This document shows, one piece after another, positions 1-8,837 of a stretch of DNA of 64,000 nt (position 1 is its first letter; each line of letters begins with the position of its first letter). The stretch spans positions 62,001-126,000 of the forward strand of contig JAHALQ010000005.1 of the NCBI GenBank assembly GCA_018362935.1, read 5' to 3'. The notes under the pieces are model-generated. The model was not told the origin of the DNA, made no database searches, and saw only the letters and a program-made list of their open reading frames with translations. A program made the position numbers and the translations under genes. Source of the DNA: Pseudomonadota bacterium (GTDB lineage Bacteria; Pseudomonadota; Alphaproteobacteria; RF32; CAG-239).

Positions 1-14
1 CAAGACCCCAAAAA

Positions 15-36
15 CCCTCCTAAAAAGGGGGGGGTA
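15..36 (-). terminator. Possible intrinsic terminator at the window edge
   Basis: A C/G-rich stem (CCCTCC against a G run) is followed on the minus strand by five T residues. It would back up the stronger terminator at 138-165 or end a transcript outside the window. The stem is mostly homopolymer, so the call is weak. Confidence 0.3.
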
Positions 37-137
37 TTTTGGTGCCATAGAACAAACTTTTTAAACTTCCCATAGGAAGTTCCTAACATCTTATTATAGC
101 CGCGCAAAACAGCAAACACATCACTTTCGAACGCAAC

Positions 138-165
138 AAAAAACCTCCCGGACGGGAGGTTTTTC
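138..165 (-). terminator. Intrinsic terminator downstream of the DUF805 gene
   Basis: CCTCCCG-GAC-(C)GGGAGG stem flanked by A and T runs on both sides, so it can work in either direction. It lies 20 bases past the stop codon of the minus-strand DUF805 gene. Confidence 0.75.
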
Positions 166-184
166 GTCATAAAGCCCAAACTTA

Positions 185-568
185 TTACTTTTTCATTTTC
201 TGCATAATTTCATCGGCATAAGGCTTAACATAATCCGTCGGCAGGCAGTAACCGACCAACAGGACTATGCCCCCGATAAACGGAATCAGGCCAATCAAAA
301 TAAACCAGCCGGAGATTCCCAAATCGCGGACGCGGCGAACAGAAATTCCGATACTCGGCAGCAGAACGGCCAAAACGGCAACCGTCGCCAAAACCGGCAG
401 CTTTAACAAACCGGCAATCAGGCTGACCGCAAAGACGATAATAAAGACAAAAAGATTAAACATCCAAAATTGCGTACGGGTTGCGCGGCCGTTAAAATCC
501 AAATAATGGTTTTTCAGCACATCTACAAAATACATGTTAAAACTTGCTTTAATGTTTTCAAAATTCAT
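185..568 (-). CDS. DUF805 inner-membrane protein
   Basis: This 127-residue protein belongs to the DUF805 (YhaH-type) family of small inner-membrane proteins, whose biochemical role is not known. It has the family layout: a soluble N-terminal stretch with FNGRATRTQFW at about residues 25-36, then hydrophobic segments near 38-60, 60-75 and 88-108, with the conserved SVRRVRDLG-type loop before the last pair. The start is set by an AGGAG ribosome-binding site 8 bases upstream. It is transcribed alone, divergently from mutY, and ends at a clear terminator. Family assignment is firm; function is unknown. Confidence 0.85.
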   Translation of the reverse strand: MNFENIKASFNMYFVDVLKNHYLDFNGRATRTQFWMFNLFVFIIVFAVSLIAGLLKLPVLATVAVLAVLLPSIGISVRRVRDLGISGWFILIGLIPFIGGIVLLVGYCLPTDYVKPYADEIMQKMKK

Positions 569-727
569 TTTTTTCTCCTATAAAATATACCGACTGTCCT
601 AGTTTTAATCTCTCTTGACATAAAAAACAACGTAAAATTAAAATTATACGTGCTATTATTTAAGTACGGCACCAATCTGTATACAATTCGATTGCCACAA
701 GCAACAAACCGGTGTAAAAAAAACATT

Positions 728-1738
728 ATGTCAGAAAACTTGTCCACATTGTTGCTCGAATGGTATGCCGCCAACGGCCGTGACCTGCCCTGGCGGGTTA
801 AAGGCGGCGCGCACCCCAACCCGTACGTTATCCTTGTTTCCGAATTTATGCTGCAGCAAACCACCGTTAAAACGGTTATTCCTTATTTCCATCGTTTTAT
901 GGAACGCTTTCCGACAGTCAGCAGCCTCGCCGAAGCGTCTGTCGAAGACGTTTACCAGTACTGGCAGGGCTTGGGATATTATTCGCGGGCGCGTTCTTTG
1001 CACGCCGCAGCCCGCATGATTGCCGAAGACTGCGGCGGAATTTTTCCGCAAACCCGCGAGCAAGTGCTCAAGCTGAAAGGCGTCGGCCCCTATACCGCAT
1101 CCAGCCTGCTGGCACTTGGCTTTAATCTGCCCGAAACCGTCATTGACGGCAACGTTATCCGCGTCATCTGCCGCCTTTGTCATTTTACCGAACCGGCAGC
1201 TGAAATTATGGAAAAGATAAAACAAAAAGCTGCGGCTCTGACTTCCCGCCGGCATCCCGCCGACTACGCCTCCGCCATAATGGATTTGGGCGCAACCGTC
1301 TGCACCCCCAAGAAACCGCTGTGCCTTGTCTGCCCGTGGCAGAAACACTGCCTTTCCTGCGGCAAAGCCGATGTTGAAAATATCCCTCTCCGCTCCAAAA
1401 TCGCAAAGAAAGAAAAACAGGGAATAGTCTACCTTATTACCAATTCCCCGGGGCAGATATATATCCGTAAGCGTATCGAAAAAGGACTGTTGTCCGGACT
1501 ATGGGAATTCCCCTGGTCAGAAGATGACAAACCTTTGCCCGGCGCTGAAGATACCGGCAGCTCAGTCACCCACGTGTTTACCCACATCAAACTCCGGCTT
1601 AAAATTTATAAGCTTGAAAAAGAATATTCCGGCGACGGTATCTTTATTGCGCCGGACGAGCTGGATAACTTCCCGCTCTCAACCTTAATGAAAAAAATCT
1701 GGACGCAGATTTCCTGCCGGTCTAAGGACGCCAAGTGA
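728..1738 (+). CDS. mutY: A/G-specific adenine DNA glycosylase MutY
   Basis: MutY removes adenine mispaired with 8-oxoguanine or G, starting base-excision repair. The 336-residue protein shows LPWR near the N-terminus, the helix-hairpin-helix segment LKGVGPYTAS (about 120-130) followed by the catalytic-Asp region VIDGNVIRV, and the four-cysteine [4Fe-4S] loop CTPKKPLC-LVC-PWQKHC at about 200-216. The C-terminal third is the divergent NUDIX-like domain that reads 8-oxoG. An in-frame ATG exists 78 bases upstream, but the added residues have no MutY character, so MSENLST is preferred even though its ribosome-binding site is weak. Its 3' end overlaps the converging nucleotidyltransferase-like gene by 17 bases. 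Confidence 0.93.
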   Translation: MSENLSTLLLEWYAANGRDLPWRVKGGAHPNPYVILVSEFMLQQTTVKTVIPYFHRFMERFPTVSSLAEASVEDVYQYWQGLGYYSRARSLHAAARMIAEDCGGIFPQTREQVLKLKGVGPYTASSLLALGFNLPETVIDGNVIRVICRLCHFTEPAAEIMEKIKQKAAALTSRRHPADYASAIMDLGATVCTPKKPLCLVCPWQKHCLSCGKADVENIPLRSKIAKKEKQGIVYLITNSPGQIYIRKRIEKGLLSGLWEFPWSEDDKPLPGAEDTGSSVTHVFTHIKLRLKIYKLEKEYSGDGIFIAPDELDNFPLSTLMKKIWTQISCRSKDAK

Positions 1739-2309
1739 CGATTCCGTTTTGCGGATGAGTTTGGCGCCATTTTATAAACTCATCATAAGTCCGCACATTA
1801 TCCCGCATGACCGCCATGTAATATTCGATTCCCGGTATCTTGACATCATCAGGCGTTTGCCATTTCAGACGCAGGATTGTTTCTTTCAGCTCCGGTGTTA
1901 ACGCAGCGACAATACGCGCCGCCATATCCTCAAAATAACCGTCATAGGTTGAGCCTTTGACAATATGCATCATGTCAATCTGCCATAATTGCCCGTCATA
2001 ATCTTCATACCACGCATGCCATTCCAGACAGCTGTCTTCTTCGTCCAACAGATTGGCATATTCGATTCTTTTAATGCGCGGTTTATCCGCCAGCCGGGCT
2101 ATTGCCCGAAAACTGTCGGCAAGTTTCAGCTCCGGCGTATAAATATGAAAATCAATGTCACGGTGCTTCATCAGCAGCCCCATTTTGAGAGAACCGATTA
2201 AATTGACTTCCGCGCCGATTTCCTCCCAACATTCGATGACCCCGCTTCCGGCAATCACCAGCCGGGCTTTTTCCTGATTTTCTTCGGCCAGCCGCAAAAT
2301 GTCTTCCAT
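1722..2309 (-). CDS. Nucleotidyltransferase-fold protein, function unknown
   Basis: A 195-residue protein with IGSLKMGLLMKHRDIDFHIY at about 38-57, a GS-x(n)-D-x-D arrangement typical of the DNA polymerase beta / minimal nucleotidyltransferase superfamily; a further acidic pair (QIDMMH) follows near 110. The reading frame is open further upstream into the hydrogenase gene, but those residues are out-of-frame hydrogenase sequence. The ATG at 2309 has a GGAG 8 bases upstream and lies just past the terminator of the hydrogenase operon, so it probably has its own weak promoter. Substrate unknown; the superfamily call rests on the active-site pattern only. Confidence 0.6.
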   Translation of the reverse strand: MEDILRLAEENQEKARLVIAGSGVIECWEEIGAEVNLIGSLKMGLLMKHRDIDFHIYTPELKLADSFRAIARLADKPRIKRIEYANLLDEEDSCLEWHAWYEDYDGQLWQIDMMHIVKGSTYDGYFEDMAARIVAALTPELKETILRLKWQTPDDVKIPGIEYYMAVMRDNVRTYDEFIKWRQTHPQNGIVTWRP

Positions 2310-2322
2310 AACTCTGCTCCGT

Positions 2323-2355
2323 AAAAAAACCGCAGCCGTTCGACTGCGGTTTTTG
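2323..2355 (-). terminator. Intrinsic terminator ending the [FeFe]-hydrogenase operon
   Basis: CCGCAG-loop-CTGCGG stem followed on the minus strand by seven T residues, 16 bases beyond the hydrogenase stop codon. It also has a T run on the plus strand. Confidence 0.8.
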
Positions 2356-2370
2356 GATAAACAATCAGCC

Positions 2371-3831
2371 TTACCCGATTTTGGAATCTTTGGTAAGCTG
2401 TTCGCCGGTCTGGGCATAAGCGTCAACCGCGCGCGCCGCTTTCTTGGACAGGGCGATACAGCCCGGACCGGAAACACAGCCGCCTTCGCAGCACATAACT
2501 TCCAGCATATTGTTCTCACCGCCTTTGGCCGCATAGCGCTTAAGCAGTTTGATGTTCTCCTTGGTCAGGCCGTCAACCTTTTCGGGACGGATGTCAATGC
2601 TGTCGCCGACCAGACTCGCCACCGCTCCGGCCACGCCGCCGGTAACCGGAAACTGGCGTCCCTGGGCATGCGAAAGCTTACCGAACGGAACTTCTTCGCA
2701 TTCGTCAACATTAATACCGGAAGCAACCAGCATCGCGCCAAGTTCTTCGAAAGTCAGGACATAATCAACGTTCGGATCCCACTCCGCCTCGGCGCGTTTG
2801 GCCAGACACGGGCCGACAAACACGGCAACGCATTCGGGACATTCCTGTTTAACCAGCTCCGCCGTATAATACATCGGCGTTTTGGTGTCCGAAACAAACG
2901 GGCGGATTTCCGGAATATGCACCTGTGCCGCACGGAAATAGGCCGGACAGCAGGAAGTTGTCATAAAAGGCTGACCATGCTCCATTCTCTCGACAAACTC
3001 GGCGGCTTCTTTCTGCGTGGTAATATCGGCGCCGACGGCAACTTCAATCACATCGGCAAAACCGAATTTTTTCAAAGCGCCGGCCAGATTATTGAGCGAA
3101 CCGGGAAATTGCCCGGCAATCGCCGGCGCCAGCATGGCCACGACTTTTTTGCCGGTTTCTTTAATCTCGCGCATAACGTCAATCATTTGCGAACGCTCGA
3201 CAATGGCGCCGAACGGGCACGATGCCAGACATTTGCCGCAGGAAATACATTTTTCGGTATCAATATGTTCTTTGCCGAATTCGTCCTTGGTTATCGCGCC
3301 GACCGGACAGGCCTCTTCGCACGGAACCGGAATTTTAACGACGGAATGATACGGGCAGACCTCAAAACACTTGCCGCAGTTGACGCATTTGTCCGGATCA
3401 ATATGGGCGCGCCCTTTGACAATCGAGATGGCTTCTTTCGGGCAGTTCAGGCGGCAGGGCTGCGCAAAACAGCCGCGGCAGACATCGGTAATCACATACT
3501 GCGATTTCACACAGGCCGAACAGGCAATATCAATGACCGACAGTTTGTTTTTCGGCGCCTCTTTGCGTTCAAGCGCCTGTTCGCCGTATTCTTTGAGACT
3601 GGTCAGCTCGTCCTGCTCTTCTTCCGGACAATGCCCCAGACCGGCCATACAGCGGTACTTGAGCACCGCGCGGTCTTTATAAATACAGCAGCGGCTGGGC
3701 TGCATTTCTTTGGGGCGCAGTTCCAGCGGGATTCTGTCCGCATTGGCAAATTTATCATGCAAATAGCTTTCGGCCAGTTTAATCAAAATTTTGGTACGCA
3801 TTAAGTTCGCGTTATTCTTAGGTATCAGCAT
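2371..3831 (-). CDS. Monomeric [FeFe]-hydrogenase with ferredoxin-type clusters
   Basis: This 486-residue protein combines several N-terminal iron-sulfur motifs (cysteine groups at about 118-130, 149-159, 171-175 and 195-205) with a C-terminal H-cluster domain. The three H-cluster signatures are present: TTSCCPAYF (291-299), GPCLAKRAEAE (340-350) and MCCEGGCVSGPG (446-457). The proton-relay cysteine (C294) and all four expected cluster ligands (C295, C342, C448, C452) are retained, so it could be catalytic. Gly in place of Met in the second motif resembles the group B or A3-like monomeric enzymes rather than the bifurcating type. It is the last gene of a six-gene operon with a sensory hydrogenase homologue. 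The HydEFG maturases it would need are not in this window. Confidence 0.85.
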   Translation of the reverse strand: MLIPKNNANLMRTKILIKLAESYLHDKFANADRIPLELRPKEMQPSRCCIYKDRAVLKYRCMAGLGHCPEEEQDELTSLKEYGEQALERKEAPKNKLSVIDIACSACVKSQYVITDVCRGCFAQPCRLNCPKEAISIVKGRAHIDPDKCVNCGKCFEVCPYHSVVKIPVPCEEACPVGAITKDEFGKEHIDTEKCISCGKCLASCPFGAIVERSQMIDVMREIKETGKKVVAMLAPAIAGQFPGSLNNLAGALKKFGFADVIEVAVGADITTQKEAAEFVERMEHGQPFMTTSCCPAYFRAAQVHIPEIRPFVSDTKTPMYYTAELVKQECPECVAVFVGPCLAKRAEAEWDPNVDYVLTFEELGAMLVASGINVDECEEVPFGKLSHAQGRQFPVTGGVAGAVASLVGDSIDIRPEKVDGLTKENIKLLKRYAAKGGENNMLEVMCCEGGCVSGPGCIALSKKAARAVDAYAQTGEQLTKDSKIG

Positions 3832-3860
3832 TTATTTCAAACTCTTCAGTATCTATATCA

Positions 3861-4130
3861 TTAACAGCTTTTTTTAATTTCTTCGCGGATTTTATTGACG
3901 ACCTTTTCATAGGTGGCTTCTTCAACCAGTTCGTCATTGACAAAAACAAACGGACCGTTGTTATATTTTGTTTTAACGTCCTTGCATAAATTCATGCACC
4001 GCTCTTCAATAATTTCGATATGATCTGCAATATCAGCCGGCGCATTAAATTCCAATGACTGGATTTGGGCGGCTCCCATAACAAAACAGGAAGTGCCGAC
4101 GCAGATTCTAACTCTAACTTTGTTTGCCAT
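3861..4130 (-). CDS. Small [2Fe-2S] thioredoxin-fold ferredoxin
   Basis: An 89-residue protein of the thioredoxin-like [2Fe-2S] ferredoxin family (NuoE C-terminal / HydC type), likely an electron carrier or redox relay for the hydrogenase encoded next to it. Cysteine ligands expected for this fold are visible: CVGTSC near the N-terminus (11-16) and ERCMNLC at about 43-49. It lies 17 bases after the SpoIIE phosphatase gene and 29 bases before the hydrogenase gene. It is a diverged paralogue of the first gene of the same operon (7108-7377). The ribosome-binding site is weak (AAAGGAC), suggesting translation coupled to the upstream gene. Confidence 0.8.
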   Translation of the reverse strand: MANKVRVRICVGTSCFVMGAAQIQSLEFNAPADIADHIEIIEERCMNLCKDVKTKYNNGPFVFVNDELVEEATYEKVVNKIREEIKKSC

Positions 4131-4147
4131 CTCTCAAAAGTCCTTTT

Positions 4148-5323
4148 CTATATGTATTTGACACTAATTTCTTTCAGGTATTTGTCCTGCAAAATCCTGA
4201 ATATCTTTTTCACAATATTGCGTCGGATTTCAAGCTCCATCGGCAAATTGGGATCCTGGTGGGCGATGTTGATTTTGGTACCGACCACAAAATCAATCTT
4301 GTCGCTGTCCAACAGCAGTTTGGCCAGCCGGGTCGCCCCGTTGTTTTTATCGGCATCAATGCCTTCTTTTAGCATACGGTACACATCAGTCAAGGTTAAA
4401 ATTCCTTCCGTGACCAAATCAATGCCTTCCATTGTTGAACACATCGGGATTTTTTCGTCAAAAGACGTCTTGTCAATCTCGCATTTCAGACAAAGTTCAC
4501 GCTCGATAATATTGGCCGTTGTGCCGCCGCAGATTGCCGTCTTGCCGTCATAAGCAGAAACCAATTCGGCAAATTCGGCGTCGCGTTTTTCGTCAAACGG
4601 AGGGCCGGTCAAAACCAGCAGCTTGCGCGGCTTACGGAAATACAGCACGGTGCAGCTGATATCGTCGCCGGCTTTCTTGTCAACTTCTTTGCTTAAGGCT
4701 TCCTGCACAATCGCATGCGCCAAATCGCTGGCAGAAATTGTCGGGTTCCTGCGGATTTTCTCCAGCACGAAGTCCAGACAACCCTGCCGCTGCCAGCCCA
4801 GCGGATAAAGCCGGTTGCCCAGCCCGGCCTGCGTCACCCCGTCCGACATCAGAATAATCCGGTCTTCTTCCTGATTCGTCAGCTGCGATATATTAATTGT
4901 CCGGTCTTTCCACTTTTCGGAATATATCTCGCGGTAACGTACATTGACGGCCTTGTCGTCGCGGATAAACATAAAAGGCGGGTTGTCCATCTCGAATATG
5001 CGCGTTTTGCCGTCGAGCTGTGTATCCACAACCGAAAAAGTCGCATAGCTGATTTTACGAATCTGACAGACCGGCAGCGCGTCCATCATAACTTCCGACG
5101 AATGCATCAGTTCCATATTGCTTTCGACAAACTTCATTGCCATCCGCGTTGTCATCGATGACAGGATATTGGCTTTGACGCCGCTGCCCAGCCCATCGGA
5201 CAGTATGGAAATAATCCGGCGCTCTTCGGGGATCTTTTTGGAATACACCGTGTCGCCGAAACAATCTTCGCCGTGTTTCTGCTGCTGCGCCGAACCGATT
5301 TCGATAAATAAAGAGTCGCTCAT
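4148..5323 (-). CDS. SpoIIE-type PP2C serine phosphatase of the hydrogenase operon
   Basis: A 391-residue protein with the PP2C/SpoIIE metal-binding motifs ILSDGLGSG (about 40-48), LMSDGVTQAG (about 157-166) and AGDDISCTVLYF (about 218-229), which together define a Mn/Mg-dependent phosphoserine/threonine phosphatase. The C-terminal third (from about 235) is a separate domain with a conserved cysteine and GGTTANI segment. Such phosphatases are known neighbours of PAS-containing [FeFe]-hydrogenase homologues (HydS) in Firmicutes, where they are thought to pass on the H2 signal. It starts 3 bases after the HydS-like gene ends, so the two are probably translated together. Its target is not obvious in the window. 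Confidence 0.82.
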   Translation of the reverse strand: MSDSLFIEIGSAQQQKHGEDCFGDTVYSKKIPEERRIISILSDGLGSGVKANILSSMTTRMAMKFVESNMELMHSSEVMMDALPVCQIRKISYATFSVVDTQLDGKTRIFEMDNPPFMFIRDDKAVNVRYREIYSEKWKDRTINISQLTNQEEDRIILMSDGVTQAGLGNRLYPLGWQRQGCLDFVLEKIRRNPTISASDLAHAIVQEALSKEVDKKAGDDISCTVLYFRKPRKLLVLTGPPFDEKRDAEFAELVSAYDGKTAICGGTTANIIERELCLKCEIDKTSFDEKIPMCSTMEGIDLVTEGILTLTDVYRMLKEGIDADKNNGATRLAKLLLDSDKIDFVVGTKINIAHQDPNLPMELEIRRNIVKKIFRILQDKYLKEISVKYI

Positions 5324-5326
5324 CGG

Positions 5327-7108
5327 CTAAAACTTCCTCTCGGTCGAATTGGTACGGATTTTAACCCCCTCGTTCTCGCGATCGTTCACGGCATAGTCTT
5401 TGGCGATAGAACGCAAAAGCACTTCCGTTTCAGCCATGTGCTCGCCCAGAGTGCATGCAATCTGCTGAACAGTCGCCAGATTCTTATGGATAACTTCCTT
5501 TGCCCTTTCGGCAATCTGCTCTTTGTGCATCTCGGCGTTGGTCACATCTTCGATAATGCCGCCGACGCTTTGTTTCTTATCGATATTAAAGACCACCACG
5601 TCAAACATCTTGTCTTCGTGGCGGACATGCTCTTTGTGAATATCCTGTTCCAAATCCAGCGACGCCGTAAACAGATTGGTAAAGCTGACAAAATCGCGCA
5701 GATTGGCACCGTACAGATTGTTGTAGTCATAAATTTCGGCATGTTCTTCCTCGTTCCAGAACGTATCGCGGAACTGGTCGTTGTATTCCATGATATTGAG
5801 CTTGGCATCGGCAATTACAATCGGCGACGGAATGCAGCGGATAAGCGCGTTGGCTTTGCGCTGCGCCTGATGTTTCATGTGCGAAACGCACATTTCGGGC
5901 TCGGCCTTTCCTTCCAGCAACGCGCAGGCAAAATTGCGGCAGGTGTTATAACCGCAGCCGCCGCAGTTCAACTCGTCCTCAATGCTGTATTTGCCGATTC
6001 TCGTCAGTACTTTGCGAATGTCGCTTTCCTCAAATTTGCGGTCCAAGCCGTTAATATCCTGCGACTTATAACTTTCGGCTATATTGTACTGCGGTTTGCG
6101 TGAAGCGGCTTCGTCAAACGACGCGTTTTTGAGGATTTCCATTCTCTTTTGCAGGCCGGAAGCCTTGTTGCTGGTACAGGGGCCGGACACGCAGCCGCCG
6201 TAACAGGCCAGGCATTCCAGAAAAGTCGGCCGGTTCAGGTTGTCGATGTCAATATGCGTCAGCTCGTCCTGCAAACTGTATATGCCGGTAATCTGCGCCA
6301 TATAAACGTCTTTTGACAGATTATGCGGTTTGATGGTTTCAATCATACCGCCCTCAATCGGATAAGCGCTGCCTTCTTTAGCATTATCCAGGGCAAAAAC
6401 GTCAAAGACGCCGGGCACCAATTCTTCCGGATTAATGTTTTCATCTTTCAGCCACTGGCGCAAATCCTCAAAACTCAGAGCCAAAGACAACAGCTCCGGA
6501 TGCCTGTCGGCTTCAAACTTTTTGGCAATGCACGGGCCGATAAAAACGGTTTCAACATTCTGTCCGAACTTTTCTTTAAGCATCCGGCAGTGAGCCAGCA
6601 GCGGCGAAGCCACCTGCGCCAGATACGGCGTCAGTTCCGGCAGATATTTCTCAACATATTCAACCACCGCCGGGCAGGCTGTGGAAATCATCAGCCGGTT
6701 TTCGTTTCTGGCAACGGCATCTTTGAGCTGGCGGACGGTTTCGGCAGTCACTTCCTGCGCGCCGAGCGCCGTTTCGCTCACGCCTTTAATCCCCAGCCGG
6801 CGTATTGCCGCTACAATCTGCTCCTTGGTATATTCGGGAAATTCCGTCACCCATGACGGCGCCAGCGACACATAAATCTCGCGATTGGAAGAAACCAGAT
6901 ATTTGGCGCGCGCCAAATCATTGCGCGGCTGCTTGGCGCTGGCCGGGCAGACTTCGTAGCAAATGCCGCAGGCGATGCACAGCTCCGGCACAATCATCGC
7001 CGAATTGTCCTCAATCTTAATTGCCTTGACCGGGCAGCGGCGGACGCATTTATAGCAGTCCTGGCAATCGTTCTTAACGGTATGCAGCGGGAAGTCGCGA
7101 TTAGACAT
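5327..7108 (-). CDS. HydS-like sensory [FeFe]-hydrogenase homologue with PAS domain
   Basis: The 593-residue protein has a 2x[4Fe-4S] ferredoxin domain (15-56), an H-cluster domain (about 75-320), a four-cysteine Fe-S domain (CGGCGYNTC at 382-390 and later cysteines) and a PAS domain (about 425-520), ending in a short helical tail. The H-cluster motifs are STACPA (142-147), GPC (191-193) and CYGGCVSGP (302-310). Ala144 replaces the proton-relay cysteine of catalytic enzymes while the cluster ligands are kept; this is the hallmark of group C sensory homologues. I infer an H2 or redox sensor acting through the PP2C phosphatase encoded directly downstream. The start codon overlaps the stop of the preceding ferredoxin gene (TAATG). 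Confidence 0.85.
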   Translation of the reverse strand: MSNRDFPLHTVKNDCQDCYKCVRRCPVKAIKIEDNSAMIVPELCIACGICYEVCPASAKQPRNDLARAKYLVSSNREIYVSLAPSWVTEFPEYTKEQIVAAIRRLGIKGVSETALGAQEVTAETVRQLKDAVARNENRLMISTACPAVVEYVEKYLPELTPYLAQVASPLLAHCRMLKEKFGQNVETVFIGPCIAKKFEADRHPELLSLALSFEDLRQWLKDENINPEELVPGVFDVFALDNAKEGSAYPIEGGMIETIKPHNLSKDVYMAQITGIYSLQDELTHIDIDNLNRPTFLECLACYGGCVSGPCTSNKASGLQKRMEILKNASFDEAASRKPQYNIAESYKSQDINGLDRKFEESDIRKVLTRIGKYSIEDELNCGGCGYNTCRNFACALLEGKAEPEMCVSHMKHQAQRKANALIRCIPSPIVIADAKLNIMEYNDQFRDTFWNEEEHAEIYDYNNLYGANLRDFVSFTNLFTASLDLEQDIHKEHVRHEDKMFDVVVFNIDKKQSVGGIIEDVTNAEMHKEQIAERAKEVIHKNLATVQQIACTLGEHMAETEVLLRSIAKDYAVNDRENEGVKIRTNSTERKF

Positions 7109-7377
7109 TACTTATCTCCGGAGTTCGAATTTTGGTTATTCTGATAGTGTTTTTCCAAAATATCGTACAGCATGCCGCTTTCGATATTATTATACTCCAC
7201 GCCGTCAATCGTAATATTCGGCCCTTTGGAGCATTGGTCACAGCAGCGCAGCCCGGTCAGTTCGACCTCGGCTGACAGGTTATGGCTTTCAAGAAAATTT
7301 TGGATTACCTGAAGATTTTTCGAATTTCCGCGTGCAAAACAGGAACTGCCCATACAAACTTTGATTGTCGAAGCCAT
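7108..7377 (-). CDS. Small [2Fe-2S] thioredoxin-fold ferredoxin, first gene of the operon
   Basis: An 89-residue thioredoxin-like [2Fe-2S] protein (NuoE C-terminal / HydC type) that probably exchanges electrons with the hydrogenase-like proteins encoded after it. Ligand motifs are CMGSSC (7-12) and RCCDQC at about 44-49. I start it at the ATG at 7377, which has a strong GGAGG 5-6 bases upstream; an upstream in-frame ATG at 7401 has no such site. Its stop overlaps the HydS-like start by one base. It is the promoter-proximal gene, with a good sigma70-type promoter at 7410-7438. Confidence 0.8.
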   Translation of the reverse strand: MASTIKVCMGSSCFARGNSKNLQVIQNFLESHNLSAEVELTGLRCCDQCSKGPNITIDGVEYNNIESGMLYDILEKHYQNNQNSNSGDK

Positions 7378-7409
7378 TTTTTCCTCCGGCTGATAAAACA
7401 CTTGTAAAA

Positions 7410-7438
7410 ATTATATAATTAAGCTCCTCAAAACGCAA
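7410..7438 (-). promoter_or_regulatory. Sigma70-type promoter of the hydrogenase/H2-sensor operon
   Basis: On the minus strand, TTGCGT (7433-7438) is followed after exactly 17 bases by TATAAT (7410-7415), about 35 bases before the first start codon. No operator-like palindrome stands out beside it. Confidence 0.65.
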
Positions 7439-7555
7439 CAGAAATAGTTAACGTCCGAAACATATTTTTACTTAGGAAAACATTGGTAATTTGCTTGATA
7501 TAAGCATAAAGCAAGATTATGATAAAAAGCAAAATGTCAATCGCTGAGAAACAAA

Positions 7556-8836
7556 ATGGCACAAGCAAACAGATTTGTAGCTGAAAAAAATTTACTGGAC
7601 ACGTTGGATCGCATTGCCCGCAATCAGGCGGCATATTCGGTTTTGTATGTCAGTTTGTCCAAACTCAAGCCCAAAAACCGCCATCCCGCCTTTATCAAAA
7701 TCATTGCCAAACTGTTTGATGATCTGGTCGGTGCCGCCGAAGGTTCAATGTTTATCCTCAACAACGGCGATTTTGCCATTCTCGGCAAAAACATTACTGC
7801 TGAAATTGTCGCCGATGCGGTCGACAAACTGCGCAAAGGCCTTGCGTCAGACCCGATTTTGTTCAACAGCAACATCTCAGAATTTGCGCACCTGTATAAC
7901 TTTCCCGAAGATTTCTCAACTTTGTACGAGTATATCAGACTGCAGATTGACAATGCCAGGCAGCCCGATTTTTCAAACCTTAAATATCCTGTCGAAGCTT
8001 CGCAGATGGACGGCGTGCTGGCGCACCTGGACGCCATTAACGTTGCCGAAATCATCAAGCATCAGAGCGTCATCCGCGTTGAAAAAGCCAATCAGTTCAA
8101 AGTACTGTTTCAGGAATTCTTTGTCGCTGTCAAAGACCTTAGCACCCTGTATGACAAAAACATCGACCTGACCGCCAACAAATGGCTTTTTCTTTATCTG
8201 ACGCAGGCGCTTGATAAAAAAACAATTGCTTCGTTTCAGGCTGCCGAAATAAAAAACTGGCCGGCGTGCATAAGCCTTAACCTCCATTTATCATCCGTAT
8301 TCACGACCGAATTCGACAATCTGGCCGGCAGCCTTTTCGCCCCGCAGCAGCAGATTATTGCCGAAGTCCAGATGATGGACGTATTCAACCGGCTCGAAAG
8401 TTACTTTGAAGCCAGAGAAAAACTGCATGCGCAGGGAAACCGGATTCTTATAGACGGGCTGATTCCCGAAACTTTATCCCTGATAGACATAAACCGCCTG
8501 CAGCCTGACTTGATTAAACTGTTCTGGAATCCGATGATGGAATATGACACGAACAATCAGGAGCTGCGTGACATCATCAGCCAATTCGGCAGCGATCGGA
8601 TTATTCTGGCCAAATGCACCGACGACAAAGCGCTGCGCTGGGGAATTTCATACGGTATTCGCGCTTTTCAGGGGCCGTATGCCGATAATCTGGAAACTGC
8701 CGTTATCCGCTCGCAATGCCCGGCCGCAGCCGCATGCACAGCGGCTGACTGCCTCAGGCGCCGCCGCCTGATTACCGGCGCCGCGCGCAGCCAGTGCAAA
8801 CATATCGAACACCTGGAAAAACTGCTGGGACAATAA
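7556..8836 (+). CDS. Degenerate GGDEF-EAL-like protein, copy 1
   Basis: A 426-residue cytosolic protein that I read as a decayed GGDEF-EAL architecture. Residues about 25-90 look like a GGDEF fold in which the active-site loop is NNGDFAIL. Residues about 185-400 follow the EAL domain order: ISLNLHLSS (VNLS strand), IIAEVQMMD (E-x-T-E strand), RILIDGL where active enzymes have DDFGTG, and ILAKCTDDKA where they have AEGVE, ending with FQGPYA (QGY). Metal-binding acids are therefore lost and c-di-GMP hydrolysis is unlikely; a binding or scaffold role is possible. A cysteine- and arginine-rich tail (about 390-425) is unusual. It is divergent from the hydrogenase operon and followed after one base by its paralogue. 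Confidence 0.55.
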   Translation: MAQANRFVAEKNLLDTLDRIARNQAAYSVLYVSLSKLKPKNRHPAFIKIIAKLFDDLVGAAEGSMFILNNGDFAILGKNITAEIVADAVDKLRKGLASDPILFNSNISEFAHLYNFPEDFSTLYEYIRLQIDNARQPDFSNLKYPVEASQMDGVLAHLDAINVAEIIKHQSVIRVEKANQFKVLFQEFFVAVKDLSTLYDKNIDLTANKWLFLYLTQALDKKTIASFQAAEIKNWPACISLNLHLSSVFTTEFDNLAGSLFAPQQQIIAEVQMMDVFNRLESYFEAREKLHAQGNRILIDGLIPETLSLIDINRLQPDLIKLFWNPMMEYDTNNQELRDIISQFGSDRIILAKCTDDKALRWGISYGIRAFQGPYADNLETAVIRSQCPAAAACTAADCLRRRRLITGAARSQCKHIEHLEKLLGQ

Positions 8837-8837
8837 C

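Noticed and set aside
731..1348. Long open frame antisense to mutY
   Set aside because: mutY has clear catalytic motifs on the other strand; the antisense product has no recognisable pattern, and such mirror frames are common in balanced-GC coding DNA.
2299..3804. 501-codon plus-strand frame opposite the [FeFe] hydrogenase
   Set aside because: The minus strand encodes all three H-cluster motifs and ferredoxin cysteines; the antisense frame is a shadow without ribosome-binding site or family motif.
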